From the NCBI GenBank assembly GCA_032433595.1, contig JASWJB010000088.1:1-64000 (forward strand): a stretch of DNA of 64,000 nucleotides, written 5' to 3'. Of this stretch, positions 46,578 to 58,554 are shown piece by piece. The notes beneath the pieces were generated by a model. It worked only from the letters and a program-made list of their open reading frames with translations, searched no databases and had not been told where the DNA came from. A program made the translations under genes and the position numbers. Each line of letters begins with the position of its first letter. The stretch's first letter is position 1. Source of the stretch: Conoideocrella luteorostrata. Lineage: Eukaryota; Ascomycota; Sordariomycetes; Hypocreales; Clavicipitaceae.

Positions 46578-48046
46578 ATGGCAACTCGCTCAGAGAATGA
46601 CCTTGAGACAGTCGAGGTGGCCGGCCTAAAAGATACCCCAACCGAGAAGAGTAGTGGCTCTCAACAGCAGTGCGACGATGCGGAGAATCTTCGTCGAACA
46701 GCCACCCAGATACCCAAGTATCATATCTCATGATGTTTTTGACCATAGCTTAGCGCTTCTCGTTCTACGGTATGACGACGCCGCTCATGAATTATATGCA
46801 CAACAGTCGCAGCGATCCGTCGCGCCCGGGAGCTCTTGGATGTGGCCAGCCAAGGGCATCTCAAGTGTCCAATGCTTTGAACATCGTCCGCCGGTCGACG
46901 CCGATGTTGTCGGGTGTCGTGGCTGATAGAGCTTTGGGCTATTACGGCACTTTATGTGTCACCCTTCTCATCTACCTAGCAGGTGCGGTTCTACTGTTCC
47001 TGTCTAGTCTAGACGTCCTGATTGAGCACTCGACTGGTCACTTTATCACATCGCCGGCCCTCATAGCACTTGGAATGTTAGGGGCCAATGGCCTGATGGC
47101 TGCCTTTATTTGCGATCAGTTTACCGTCGAGGATGGCTCAGTCGTCGAAACCAAACACGGCGAGCGTATCAGCGTTAATCGTACTCAGACGTTGGAATCT
47201 ATACAAATAACACTATTGGTATGTCCACATCGGCAGCTTATCAGAGCTCGCCACGCCAGCTCTGGAACTGCATGAAGGCTTCCGGGTAGCCTTTCTTTTG
47301 CCACTATGCGCATTGTCCATGTCAGCCCTGTTGCTCGTTGTCAGCCGTTGTCATCTCGCCATTGTACCTACGCAACCGTCAGCACTTCCCCATCTTTGTC
47401 GCGGTCAAATTAGCAACGATCTCATATCCCAGGCCGCCCAAATGAGTACATCAGGTATCCTGAATGACATGATGTATAAAGCTAATCCAATCTTGCAATC
47501 ATCCTACTACCTCTTAATGACTATTTCGTCTTCCCTTGGCTACGACGCCGTGGCGTTTCCATTAGAGCCTTGCCACGCCTAATGGCAGATCTTACCTTTG
47601 AGACCATGGCGATGGCTATGGCTGACGCGACCCAAAAACTCATATACGCTTCGCCCGCTCGTTCCAACGTACCACTCAACTGCGCAGCTTCCAACGCCGG
47701 CGCTATACCGAATTCTGACAGCGTTTTGGTGGAGTTGCCTGTGTATCTGCTGGAAGCTCTGTCCGAGATTTCGTCTTCTCTCGCTAGCTGGGAATTGGCA
47801 TTCAGTATGTCCTGGCAGTGTGAAGAGCTTAATGCAATCTGGCTTCGTGACAACTGGTGCTCTTGGCGCTGCGATGAGCATCGCCATCAGTCCTTTGTAG
47901 GAGAACCCTCAGATGCTATGGGTATGAACATCTTTGACTCTTATTATGGCAGCGGTAACACTTTTATTTTATGTTATGAGGAAGACGGCTTTCTTGAACA
48001 GTTTTCTAGAGACTCTCACATAAATTTCGTGCGTAGTGTAAGATAA
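46578..48046 (+). pseudogene. POT/PTR2-family peptide transporter pseudogene
   Basis: The first frame (Met at 46578) encodes an acidic N-terminus ending ENLRRTATQIPK. Next, in another frame, comes FYGMTTPLMNYM and PGALGCGQ, then GVVADRALGYYGT, hydrophobic helices (LLIYLAGAVLLFLSSL) and FICDQF. A later frame has ISNDLISQAAQMSTSGILND and the last includes LPVYLLEALSEI, with GALGAAMSIAISPL in yet another frame. These match proton-dependent oligopeptide transporters in order, but the first two helices are partly missing, several frameshifts separate the segments (about 46735, 47270, 47580, 47830), and the final helices are absent. Such transporters take up di- and tripeptides. This copy is not functional. 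Confidence 0.75.
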
Positions 48047-50700
48047 TAGTCGTGGCCTGATACATTGAGTGAATCTCGGTGTCCAGATATAGCTGAGAGA
48101 CTCGCTGCCTGTTCCCTGCTCGCACAAGCGACTAGATATCGACGAGCAGAGAAGCACAGTAGCCAAAGGCTCGTTTAAGCTTGACGTATTATGGCTTATT
48201 TGTGACGAAGGACAATCCTGTGATGTTTGGTGCACCGTTAGAACGCCGGTGCTTGGGTTAGACAGACTCTCGCTTCCCGGGAGTATATGGGCACCGGAAA
48301 GCATCCCAACTCCCACTTTTTCGTGCGTATGAGGCGACTCGGCAGAGCGCCGATTCTCGAATAACCCATAAAGCTGTGTTTCAAATGCCCTCCTCGACTG
48401 CTCCCGAAAATTATCGATCGTCTTGTATTTTCTTTGTTACGAAGACCCCACTCCCAGCTATGACCCAATGCAGTACACTCGTCCTTGTGAGGAACTTTTG
48501 CACCAGTCGCGTCTTATAGCTCTGCACATTGATCAGTATCTATGAAGGTTTTCAATGTCTTGAAACACATTGTGTTGCTGCCACATACTTCACCAACTGG
48601 TCACCGGGTCCTCCTCTTTTGGGCAAATTCCAGTTGCTCATAGATGCAGATCAAAAAGCCATAAGCCAAGCGCATCTGCTTCTACCATATGAGTTTCTCG
48701 GCAAGCTATGATATAATCCATTCTGCCCATAAGGCATTAACCGCCGGACCGACGCAGCCCGTTGAACTAGCCGAATCATTTCAGGATCTTCGGCAGGGCC
48801 TCGAAGAAGTGGCCAAGATGACATTTAAACTACCTTCTTAGTCGAAAACGAGGCCATCTAATCGCGCCATGGGTTTCCATTACTGGCATAGGTGCTCATG
48901 TGGGTAGAGAGCAGCGCCAAAGTATTTTTCGGCTCACTGGCCTCTCAGAGTCGTCCATCTTAGCATGTTACGGGGACAGCAGGTTCAGGCAATTACCTAC
49001 GAGGTGCTGCATGAGTACGTACTGTGACCACGTCTTCGATGGCAAATTGTCCCTACATCCTTTATAACATCAATTACACTTGTTCTACCTTCACACAACT
49101 AACACTGTATACACAGCGGAAGGCGACATAACGTGTCGCGGCGGTAGATAACTAACTAGACAACTACTGCTCTCTGTACTCCGTAGTGGGGTCTGATGAG
49201 GGGAATCCGGATTACGTACCTTAACTTATCTCCACACACGCGTGCAAGTTAGAGGAGAGATCATCAATAATAACCCATCATTCCCGATGATCTAACTTAG
49301 GTCCAAATTTAGCTGTTTACGGCTGTGCACCTTGTTCTTGTCATGCAACTCCGTACAACGGATACCCGTTAGATACAAAAACGCCTAGCACAGCCACATT
49401 AGCCACAGCAACCCGGCCATTGCTGTGGCCAAGGTCGCAAAGAAAATCCGCGACGAGGAATTCCGTTTCCACTGTGTTTAATGAACTGGATTCAAGTTAA
49501 ATATTAGTTACGGAACCCAACAAAGGCCGAACAGTAGCCCGCCTCGCGATGTATAATTCAGATGCTAGTAAAAAGAATTTGGCCCTGTCCACTGGGGACA
49601 TTAACTCCAGATGTCCTTGCTTCCAAGTATCTTGCAACAGCTAATTACAGCTCTTTGCGTGGCGGAATCTTCGCAAGTCCGGGATCTTTGTCATAGTGCG
49701 ATTCGGGTTCCTAGTATTATTAATAATAGACCGAGATAATACAGCGCCTACCTCATGTTCTCATGGCTTAATTAGCTTGACATCCCTGGGGTATATTTGA
49801 CCAGCTCCTCGGGCATGAAGCAGGGAGAGTTTCGGTGCCGGACGAGTCAGTGTGGCAGAACGTTGAAGGTGGATTTTGCAGCTCTACTTTATGTCCCCTT
49901 GAACCCCATTTACTAATATATTTTTACTCCTCAAGATCCACTCATTTTGTTGACGGCATCCTCAGAATAAAACTGTTAGACACATAATGCTGGGTGTACA
50001 TAATTAACGAGAAACTTAGCCGAGTTGAACAGCTTCGTCGTATTTCGTGTTTGCAGCTCAACACGTTAGCGTCGCCTCACGTGCCCGTATCCAGCGCCCA
50101 CGTGACTTGCCCTGGCCGAGCTGTTTTCCGTGTGGTCCTCGATTCCGCGAAACTTTTTTCTTTCTTCACAATATGCTACTCCTAGGCTATCTCGCTTGCT
50201 CGTGGAGCACCAAGTGGTGTACAAGTACTTGAATCGATTGATCTCTCCACGAACATCTCTCCACCTCCTTTGTCTTTTCATCTCGAGACGCGGCTCTGAC
50301 CCGATTGCTCTGCTACGCGTGAATCGTAAGTTCATATTTTACCCTCGCCTTCACAACGCACCCCTGACTCCTCTGATGAACGGAATTCACTCGCCGTACC
50401 GAACCTGCAATGTGGATGTTTTTCCTCGGGCAAATGGTTTCGCCTGTCTCTGATTTCGAGTTGTCAAAGCAAATATTCTTACCGTTCACAATACGCTGGC
50501 TGCCATGCTAATCGATGTCGATGCCTCCAGGTCTATTCGTGATATTTCCGGTCCTCTACCATCCAATCATAGATGCAACTAGTAACCCAGCAGGCTATCT
50601 TGATAAATAGCTCGCTAATACAATTCATATCGAAAACCATTGATCCCGTCGAACGTGTTGACGTGTTGCGTGTTTTTGCTATGTCCGTCTTGTAGACCGT
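48047..50700. other. long gene-poor stretch
   Basis: About 2.6 kb with only short, unsupported frames. A/T-rich around 49650-49950. No repeat pairing within the window was noticed here. Confidence 0.4.
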
Positions 50701-52269
50701 TTATAACAGGAGGGCACATATTCCCATCGCCCTCATTCCTTCCTGCCAAGTCCAAACTTGTCCCGCATTGTCCTCTTGATATTGCCAACACCTTCGTAAA
50801 ACCTCAAGGACAGTTCCGCAGTTCGTAAAACCCGGTCCAGAGGTATCCAGGACGCTTTGCATGGCAGCTTCAAAAAAGCTTTGCTGGTCTGCTGTAGCTA
50901 CGGACCCAGCCGTTGCAATCGGCCACGCCAAACCACGAAACGTAATCCCTGAATGCAAGCCAGTATGCGTCTTGAGGGCGCTTCCTAGCGTTTGCAACTG
51001 AACCAAGGCAGCTGTTGCGAAAACGATGGTAATGGCGTAGCTCCACGGTGGGCGGTTCTCCTGCAGCAGTACATGTCAGTGATGGATCATGGGAGGAGTC
51101 ACCAGTATGCCACGAACCGCACAAAGCCTCATTCTCTCTATGCCCTCTTCGAGTATCTGTTCAATAGCTTTGAGCTGAAGTTCGTCCGACTTCAACGGGC
51201 CAGTGTCAGACTGGCGGCCAGCAATGGTCGAGATGTCTCCAATCGCCTTCATGACCCAATTCTGACACCCCATCACCCTCGACATGTCAATCTGATCTAG
51301 CTCCAGCCACTTCTGGTATCTGGTTTGGGGTCCCATGCCCGTCGCTGTAGACGCAAGAATGTCCAGCCAGAGCACTTTGGTGACCAAGAACGGCTGGGCC
51401 CTATCCACGCCATCCGTAGGCTTTTGAGTGTCTGTGGACGGGTGCGAGACCAGAATCTTATTCACCACTGACGTGAGGGCATGCAGGTGAGTCTGCCAAT
51501 TGTCCAAGCCGGCCCGAAAAAGCTATCACTCCATTAGTCTCCCTTCCATTGAAACCGTTTCAGCTTGTAGACTATCTACCTCGAAGCTGATCAAAGCACA
51601 GCCGCACGCCAAAAACTCCACCATCTGCTCCCGACTCTCTGCGAATCGATCCATGTCGCAATCTCGAAGGACTTGTCTCAGTCTCTGCAGAGCATTGGTA
51701 TGATACTCTATCAGTTCGGATTCCCGATCCACCGACGTATTTGCATCCTGAGTATGCTGGTGTAGTGCCGACAGCGTAAGGACAGCTTGATGCAGAGGCC
51801 CCCTCTTCATGAGCAGCCAGAATAGCCAGCCTCGACCGCCGAGCGCGGGCTGGTCTTGGTAATACGGATACTGCAATGGGAAGATGTAATCAAGATAATG
51901 CACCAGGAGCTGCGCCTCCCGGAAGGCCATTTCGGTACCACAAGAGTCGGATGATTCATTGTTTTGCGGTGAAGAGACCGCATGTCCCTCAGTGAGACTC
52001 TGATGAGCAGCCGCCTGACCGTCGGAATGCTGCCCTGGAGTGCACCTAGTTTGTTTCTCTTTTGCCTGCCGAAACTTGGTCTTGACGGTTCTTTTGATCC
52101 GCGATAGCTCCGCCTGCAGCTTCCATTCATCGTCCATCCATTTTGGCTTGGGTCCGTAGCCGTGACACGGAATGGTTCGGTCGCTGCACTCGCGGCATGT
52201 GGGCTGCCTTTCGTCGCATTTCCTGTGGCGAATGCGACAAGTCCAACAGCCGCCGCTGCTTCGATTCAT
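50701..52269 (-). CDS. Zn2Cys6 fungal-specific transcription factor
   Basis: Three exons, 52269-51580, 51522-51103 and 51060-50701, with introns of 57 bp (GTAGAT...GACTAATGG...TAG) and 42 bp (GTGACT...CTGACATG...CAG), give 489 aa. The second intron could instead start 15 bp earlier at GTTCGT; both keep frame. The zinc cluster near the N-terminus, CWTCRIRHRKC then CRECSDRTIPC, has canonical C-x2-C-x6-C spacing. A basic/coiled linker follows, then the fungal_trans_2-type activation/regulatory domain with LNWQTHL-like and FRGLAWPIATAGSVA motifs and the closing WTW element. I started at MNRSSGG because the frame upstream is not family-like. Targets are unknown. It is the nearest intact regulator to the cell-death-type genes to its right, but nothing in the sequence ties it to them. 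Confidence 0.85.
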
Positions 52270-52765
52270 AAAGCCAATAGCAGTCCCGTCAGTTGGGATG
52301 AAAGCATTTTGAGTTGATGCGTGTTTGCGAAGCACTGAGAGGCTTTGGAAAATCTGGTGGTGGGAACTGGCGAACGCCCCGCTTGTCCGCGCTACTATCG
52401 TGAACAGCCCCCGAAAGGGAGTAGTAGGCCAGCCAAACATGTGCAAACATGCATCGGCCCTCATCCCCCCAGCCTTGGTGTTAATCAGGATTGGCGCCAA
52501 GTATGCTTCGAGTTGCTGACCATTTGCTGCAATCTCGAACTCATATCTGCGTATAACTTGTACACTTGTTGGATCATTACATAACTAGCATAAATACGAT
52601 CACTGAACAATATTTCGTAGCACCAGAGGCGCCGAAGCAATTGCCTCAAAACTTCCCCTACGCAGCGCGGTATTAGCTTTAAGTGGTGGTTACTATATCG
52701 CATAAAAGAACAGAGTGTTGCCGTAAATATGCTATGGCGGTACCGAGAGTGGTGATCATGAATTT

Positions 52766-53440
52766 CCGACGTGTCAGAGCTATTTATTGAGAACAATCTG
52801 AACATGTTGCAGTCTCGAAGTTGGTTCACACCGGGCCCGGTCAGCGCATCAAATATAGTCTGTTTAGCATCACTACTGTATCGAACAAGGAGCGAACGTA
52901 TACTGAACGCACAAGATAAAGAAGGCGTTACTACTTTGTTGGCCCAAAACGAACACCCCCCACACACGTACACTCGTGACGGTAACTTCAATTCTGTAAA
53001 GGACTTCAATCAAGTCCAAATCAATTCGTAGACCTTTTGTGCATGTCCAGATCAAATGGTCTGTCCATCAATTCGTAGGAATAAGAGAACGGTTGCTTAT
53101 CGAATACAAGGGATAGGCAGGATAGCTGTCAGAGACTACCACTTGTGAGGGCATTCAGGGACCACGCGAGGTCGTGGAGCTAGTAGAAGATCATTTTCAC
53201 CCACAAACTACTAAATAAAGATAGCGTCGCAACTATTTAATCCTCAAGAGGCGCCTGTTTATATCCACTATATCCGACGTGTGAGAGCCATCTATTAAGA
53301 ATAATCTGAACATGTTGCAGTCCTGAATATAACTCACACCAGGCGTAATCAGCGCGTAAATAATACTCTATTCAGTATACTGTATTGAACAGGGAGTAAA
53401 TAGATACTAAACACACAGGAAGGCATTATTACCGAACAAA
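52766..53440 (+). repeat. two direct repeat copies, AT-biased
   Basis: The segments 52766-52930 and 53276-53440 align through GACGTGTCAGAGC / GACGTGTGAGAGC, AATCTGAACATGTTGCAGTC and AGGCGTTACTAC / AGGCATTATTAC. Nearly all differences are transitions toward A/T in the second copy, as with RIP. A third partial copy occurs at about 63320-63385 (AACATGTTGCGGCCTCAG). CTCAAGAGGCGCCT also occurs at about 53243 and 53533. Not coding. Confidence 0.65.
52940..53075 (+). repeat. short dispersed repeat, copy B
   Basis: Contains GTACACTCGTGACGGTAACTTC, shortened here to its core, plus GTAGACCTTTTGTGCA and AGATCAAATGGTCTG, each found in the copy on the minus strand at 58090-58290 and partly at 40310-40480. 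Confidence 0.5.
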
Positions 53441-53721
53441 GGTAGCGTGGTAGTAAATCACTAAGCTCAACAAAGGCCATGATAGTACAGTAAATATAGA
53501 AAGAAACATTATTCCCAGGACTATTTAATCCTCAAGAGGCGCCTCTTTATATCCGCCATGTATACATTTGAGGCAGGAACTTTCTGGATTATCGTTCATA
53601 ATTATACACCATTCTCATTTGCTTCTCTGAGGTATACAACCTGTGATTTATTGCTGACCGAGGCATTATATCAAGTCTTTCTTTAAATTCCATCCCTCAA
53701 CAAAACATTTAGCGCGGCGAA

Positions 53722-56700
53722 ATGGATTGGAATGACATCGATAAGCTCGTCTCGCTGTGCGACCAATCCTTTCAGAGAATTAAGTCAGATCAGGAGCCAA
53801 CAATCGACAAGTTTGTCGACGATCAACACCAAAGGTTTCGACGATGGTCATCTCGAATGGGCATTTTCGCCAAAGATCCACCGCGCCTAGACACGTTTCG
53901 AAGAACGGTGTTGAAGCTACTATGGATAACGCAAGCATATCTCGAGCCTGGTGCGTCTATTTAAGAATACCACTTTATGTTCCTACTGACAGTAATACTT
54001 GTAGTCATACCATTCCACCTACGAGAACCATCGGATGCCTCGCCTAGAGATAGACAGGTTTTTGTTGAACTAGAGCAGTATCGCAAACATGCACCTCCTC
54101 TCATCGGATATCTCCATCGAGTTGAATGGGCTATAGATTGTTTACTTGGACTCGAAGTAGCCATCCGAAAGTGGTCTGCTAAAACTCTGGCGAAGAGGAT
54201 AGTGGACTTCCAGGCAGGTGAAGATGATCAAATCTTTGCAGATATGGTCTACGCTCGGCTCAAAGGCAAGTTCGATGATGAAGTAGACTGCAGTTTACCT
54301 GAGGAGGCTGCACCGGGTAGTGAGTTTTGCGATGCAAACTCCTTATGGAAGCGACTCGCGGCCTCCGTTTCCCATCAGTACTTCAACCTTCGTTTTTACC
54401 AGCTCCCACGCTCGACACAACTTTACGAGCTAGCTTGTTTTAGTCCCGATTCTGCCACAGCCAAGATGTTCACTGTACCCAATAGTCACCCCACCAGAAC
54501 AAATTTCGCGGACCCAGCTCTGCCGGAATACTTCAATGTCCCCGGGCCGCCTGAGATCATTTCTGCGGAGCAAGGTGCTCGGTGCCAATACTGTCTCCAG
54601 TGGTTCCATGAGGACAAGTACAGCGAGAAAGGGTGGTGGCAAAAGCATATCTATGCTGACATCAAGCCTTTCGCTTGTATTTACGAGGAGTGTCGAAATA
54701 TACCGCAGTCTTTTGCTTCATTCGAAGATTGGAGAACACACATGGACACACATGATCCGAACGGGACAAGACTCGACCACACGCATCTCAGATGGCACTA
54801 CAAGCAGGAATCCAGCCACTTCAAGCAAGCATCCAACAATGAGCATCAATACGACGAGCACGTCAAAACTTGTCAGCCCGAGTTCAGCTCTGGATCCGAT
54901 CTGGAGGACATGAAATCTCTACATAACATGCGGATGCACAGAGGAAAGTTTACATGCCCCTTATGCAATGATGCCCCCAAGAACTTACGTAGCGCAGCTT
55001 CAAAGGGGTCTCAACTTTCAGATGTAGAGGAGCAAGATTATAGAAATGAGCTCCTAAAGCATATTGCGGGACACTTAGAAATGATAGGTTTCTGGGTCGT
55101 AGAGTACCTAGATTATGAGAACAGAGAGAACAGTGGGGAAAAGGTGAACAGAGTGAACAAAGAGAACACAGTGAATAAAGGGAACAGAGTGGAAGGGAGC
55201 AGAGTGAACAAAGAGGACAGAGTGAAAGGAAACAGAGTGAACAAAGAGGACAAAGTGAAAGGGAACAGAGTGAACAAAGAGGACAGAGTGAAAGGAAACA
55301 GAGTGAACAAAGAGAACAAAGACAGCAAGGACATCAAGGACAATATGAACAACAGATACAACAAAAATTATAAATACGACGAAGACAGCGAAGACAACGA
55401 AGATAACAAAGACCTCGAAATGAGTGTTTCGAACTTCATAGTTGAGAAGATTCTGCGACAAGGCTTGCAAAATGAAAAGCAGCGGAATTCACCATTGGAT
55501 GTCTTATCATATTTGCACTGCCTTGGAGAATGTCTCCTGAAAAATAATGGGCTAGACTTGGCCGAGCTTATATTTGTTGAAAGACACAAGAACTGCGTGG
55601 AGTATTTTGGTGAGGCACATACGAATACGACCGAAGATTTGGACACTGTCATCAGCATCCTGTCTTTGCTTGGAAAAGTCAACGAGGCAGGACGCCGCAG
55701 ACTCTACTACCAGCAACTCGTGGCCGCCCACAAATCTATCCCTCCCAGCACAGAATATTCATTCCAAATTCTGTCTAGCAATGACCATGCGGAAGTTGAG
55801 TATGTTGATACCCCCGAAACGTCTGAAGAGAAGAAAGGCTGAATATAATAGCATCGTAACCGTGCACGGGTTAGCAGACTTCACCTCAGGTTTGGTACGG
55901 CGAATGAAGAGTATTCTGCTCAAAGAATCCGATCAGAGTGACATAATTAACTATCTGAGCGGGCAACTTCCAAACATGGTTCCTTGTCGACTTCTAGCGT
56001 TCAACTTCAAGTCGAGCTATACTTCGGACGGTCCCAGAGGTCGTCAACATGGGATATCACGCTCGCTACTAGACAGCGTACAGCGATTGCGAGAAGAGAC
56101 TGGGGTCAGTATTTCCACAATCTTGCAGCTCTTCTCTTTACTGATATTCGTCTCTCAACAGACCACAGAGCGACCGTTAATATTTGTAGGAGAAGACTTC
56201 GGGTTCGAAGTGATCTCACAGGTACATAGCCACCTCTGGTGCTACAGCCTTTCCATGCAACTAACTTTTGCGTAGTGTGTGATAAGTGCGTACAGTAAGC
56301 CATTGAAATGGCCAGATTTCGCAAGCCCTACCACTGAGATATTTGTTCTTGCTGTTCCTCCACAAGCGATCGCACAAAAGCTCCCACAAGGGCTATTACA
56401 AACGTTCCTTATGGGACCGTTTATAGATTGGATGGAAACCGGTCAGGGACCAATATTGAACATGTTAGAAGAGAATGGGACAGCGTGGAAGCTTCCAACG
56501 AACCGCAGAATGGTTTGTAATGTACTATCCGCTTGCATCTAGCATCTTCTAATCGTTTTTTTTTTTTAGACTAAATCCGAAATCCGCTTCGCTATTGCCT
56601 TATTATTGAGCAAGCGTGCGGAGTGGAACGCAATACAAGCCGCAAACCGCAAACGCACTGCAATGACGGCAATCCCATTGTCACTCTATGCGGTATTGTT

Positions 56701-56803
56701 CATGTGGCCCACTACTATTGAGTGGCTTCTATGGCGCCCGGAGATGATGTGGATTACAGCGCTTCTTATTGTGGTTTACGCAGTGACAATCTGGTGGATG
56801 TGA
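53722..56803 (+). CDS. C2H2-finger / tandem-repeat / SERAC1-like hydrolase protein with C-terminal membrane segments
   Basis: Six exons: 53722-53950, 54005-55799, 55852-56104, 56162-56221, 56276-56512 and 56570-56803 (introns 52-57 bp, several with CTAAC/CTGAC branch sites). All phases agree and give 935 aa. Residues 1-180 are helical, as in the N-terminus of fungal C2H2 proteins linked to NLR-type architectures. Zinc-finger-like motifs are at about 268 (CQYCLQWF) and 391 (CPLCNDAPK...KHIAGH). Residues of about 453-517 are an 11-aa repeat (VNKEDRVKGNR-like, Lys/Asn/Arg/Asp-rich). Residues of about 550-672 look TPR-like. From 675 a SERAC1/lipase-like alpha/beta-hydrolase begins (IVTVHGLAD), but the nucleophile elbow reads GEDFGF instead of GHSxGG, so catalysis is unlikely. 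Two hydrophobic segments near 890-935 could anchor it in a membrane. Related modules occur in fungal incompatibility proteins. Confidence 0.75.
55135..55325 (+). repeat. coding minisatellite, 33-bp unit
   Basis: About five imperfect copies of a 33-bp unit beginning GTGAACAAAGAGGACAGAG, in frame, giving an 11-aa repeat. The inner copies are nearly identical and the outer ones decay, as expected of recent slippage or unequal exchange. Confidence 0.8.
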
Positions 56804-57129
56804 AGAGAGTAGACAAGGACGTCGTACTAGTGTTGCGTTGTGTGCCTTCATGTGTGTGAGGGAGCAATTTGCAGTGGCAATCGGCAGGAGTAGATGGATC
56901 CGAATACGAATGAATTGAAATGAAGAGCCTTGAAAGTGATGACTGCTGACGATGATTGTCGATGATGATGCCTCTTCTGAAGAACGCCATAATCCTCTTA
57001 TATAGTCCAGAAGCCGGAACATTTTTCTTGAATTTAGTGGCCCAAGGCCTATTTTCCTTGACATCGTGCCACCTGCTTTCACTATCGTACGATTCTAACT
57101 AATACGAGGCCTCGATGAAATTCCGAAGG

Positions 57130-57400
57130 AGCCACTCTAATCTCAGATCTCATGCCAGCAGATTTTATCGATATTATAGATGCAGGGAAAGCCTCGGATA
57201 CTTAATTATGCTACTGCTGCTACTTATGCCGCTGATAATGCAGCTGCTGATGAGGATCTTGTTGTCTGACGACGGCGAGCATCTTACAAGGCAGAATTCA
57301 CCACTTTTTGTCCGCATATTAGGACTCCTCAGCACCACATCTTCGCAACACAATACATCACGATACATCATAAATCTCATGAACCAATCAAGCAATATGA
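57130..57400 (-). repeat. dispersed repeat, copy 2 (partner at 6228-6515)
   Basis: The minus strand reads GATGTATCGTGATGTATTG then TTGCGAAGATGTGGTGCT, paralleling the plus strand at 6228-6515. Copies are 50 kb apart in opposite orientation and differ mainly by transitions. Confidence 0.7.
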
Positions 57401-58089
57401 AGATCACTTCCAACAGAAACTGCCCCGGTGTCACAGAAACCATCTGACGATTCCGTAGTTGCTATCTTCCCATGCTGGATTGTAACGATCCAATTCCAGA
57501 GACTTCTTCTCCGCCAGTCCGACGTCGCTGATGTGCACGACTTCTAGATACCTTTTCTAATCTGTGGCATGATGGCTGCAAATGCTGCAGCCCCGCTGGG
57601 GCAAGAAACTGGTTCGAACCGCGGAGGCACAGAAAATTTTATGGGAACTGAGTCTTGGCTCCCCATGACCCACAGCTCATGGCGATGTTGTGGTGCAGCG
57701 TGCAGTGTGCAGGGCGACGCAGCCACAATTATAAAATTATTGGCAATGGAGAGGAGACAGGCAGCTGCCGGAGACTAGTCATAGATGGACCACAAGTGGA
57801 TGAGAAAATCATGGTAAGCAACGCGATCCTTCGACATTGTGAATGGAGATAGCTGCTGTGTGGGCGGAAAGGAGCCTCTAGGGTGGCCCGAATTAGTTCA
57901 TGTGAGGTTTTGAGCTTGACCGAATTGGTCAGATCAGATGAGATAGCTATAAGTAAGGGGCCTATCCTTCTCGTGGGCAGATCATCATCGAATTTAATTG
58001 CTTTTCCCCGCGTTCAAGAGGTGCGTCCTTAGCAGGAGCTTTGCTCTGCTACCTATCATGATTGAATTGCTCTCTTAGAGTGTGAAGTG

Positions 58090-58290
58090 GCTCAATAATT
58101 GCTGAGCAACCAGTCAGACCATTTGATCTTGCTGCAAGACAAAAGGTCTCTGCAAGGACCTTTCACAGAGTTTACGAAGCGTTCCTGGTTGTGTGTCAGA
58201 CACGAGTATACGTGAGTGGTAAGTGTGTGCATTGGAGTGCCGCATGTGCGTGCGTGCGGTTTGTGCGCACTACGTAGACAACTCGCAAGA
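58090..58290 (-). repeat. short dispersed repeat, copy C
   Basis: On the minus strand: CTCACGTATACTCGTGTCTG, then CACACAACCAGGAACGCTTC, then GAGACCTTTTGTC and AGATCAAATGGTCTG. The same blocks, in the same order, occur at 40310-40480 and 59870-59960 (plus) and partly at 52940-53075. Confidence 0.6.
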
Positions 58291-58554
58291 CGAGTCAAAT
58301 TTATGGGAGCATGAGTCGATAATCAGATTCAGCTAAGCTACGAGGGCATATTCCCTCTTCTAGCTACAAAACAATTGAGATCAAACTTTTCTTGGGCCAC
58401 TAACCATACCTGCGTGTGCGAACCAGACCCGAATTTCCGACCACTAGGACATGTTGAATGCACCTAGATAGTCATGCTGAGTTCCGTTGGAACTACATAT
58501 CAAAACTTCAACCCTCGGTCGGTGCTTCCAGAACACCACTACACATGCTCTTCT

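Larger units (their letters stand above)
56804..58554. other. intergenic stretch with repeats
   Basis: No supported gene. Contains dispersed repeat copy 2 (57130-57400) and short repeat copy C (58090-58290). The 69-aa frame at 57569 has no family pattern. Confidence 0.4.

Noticed and set aside
55108..55470. Hydrophobic antisense ORFs with Phe/Val/Ser repeats
   Set aside because: They are the reverse complement of the coding minisatellite and have no independent support.
55852..56803. Separate SERAC1-like gene starting at 55789
   Set aside because: A GTATGT...TAATAG intron joins it in phase with the upstream C2H2 frame, and all downstream phases agree with one gene.
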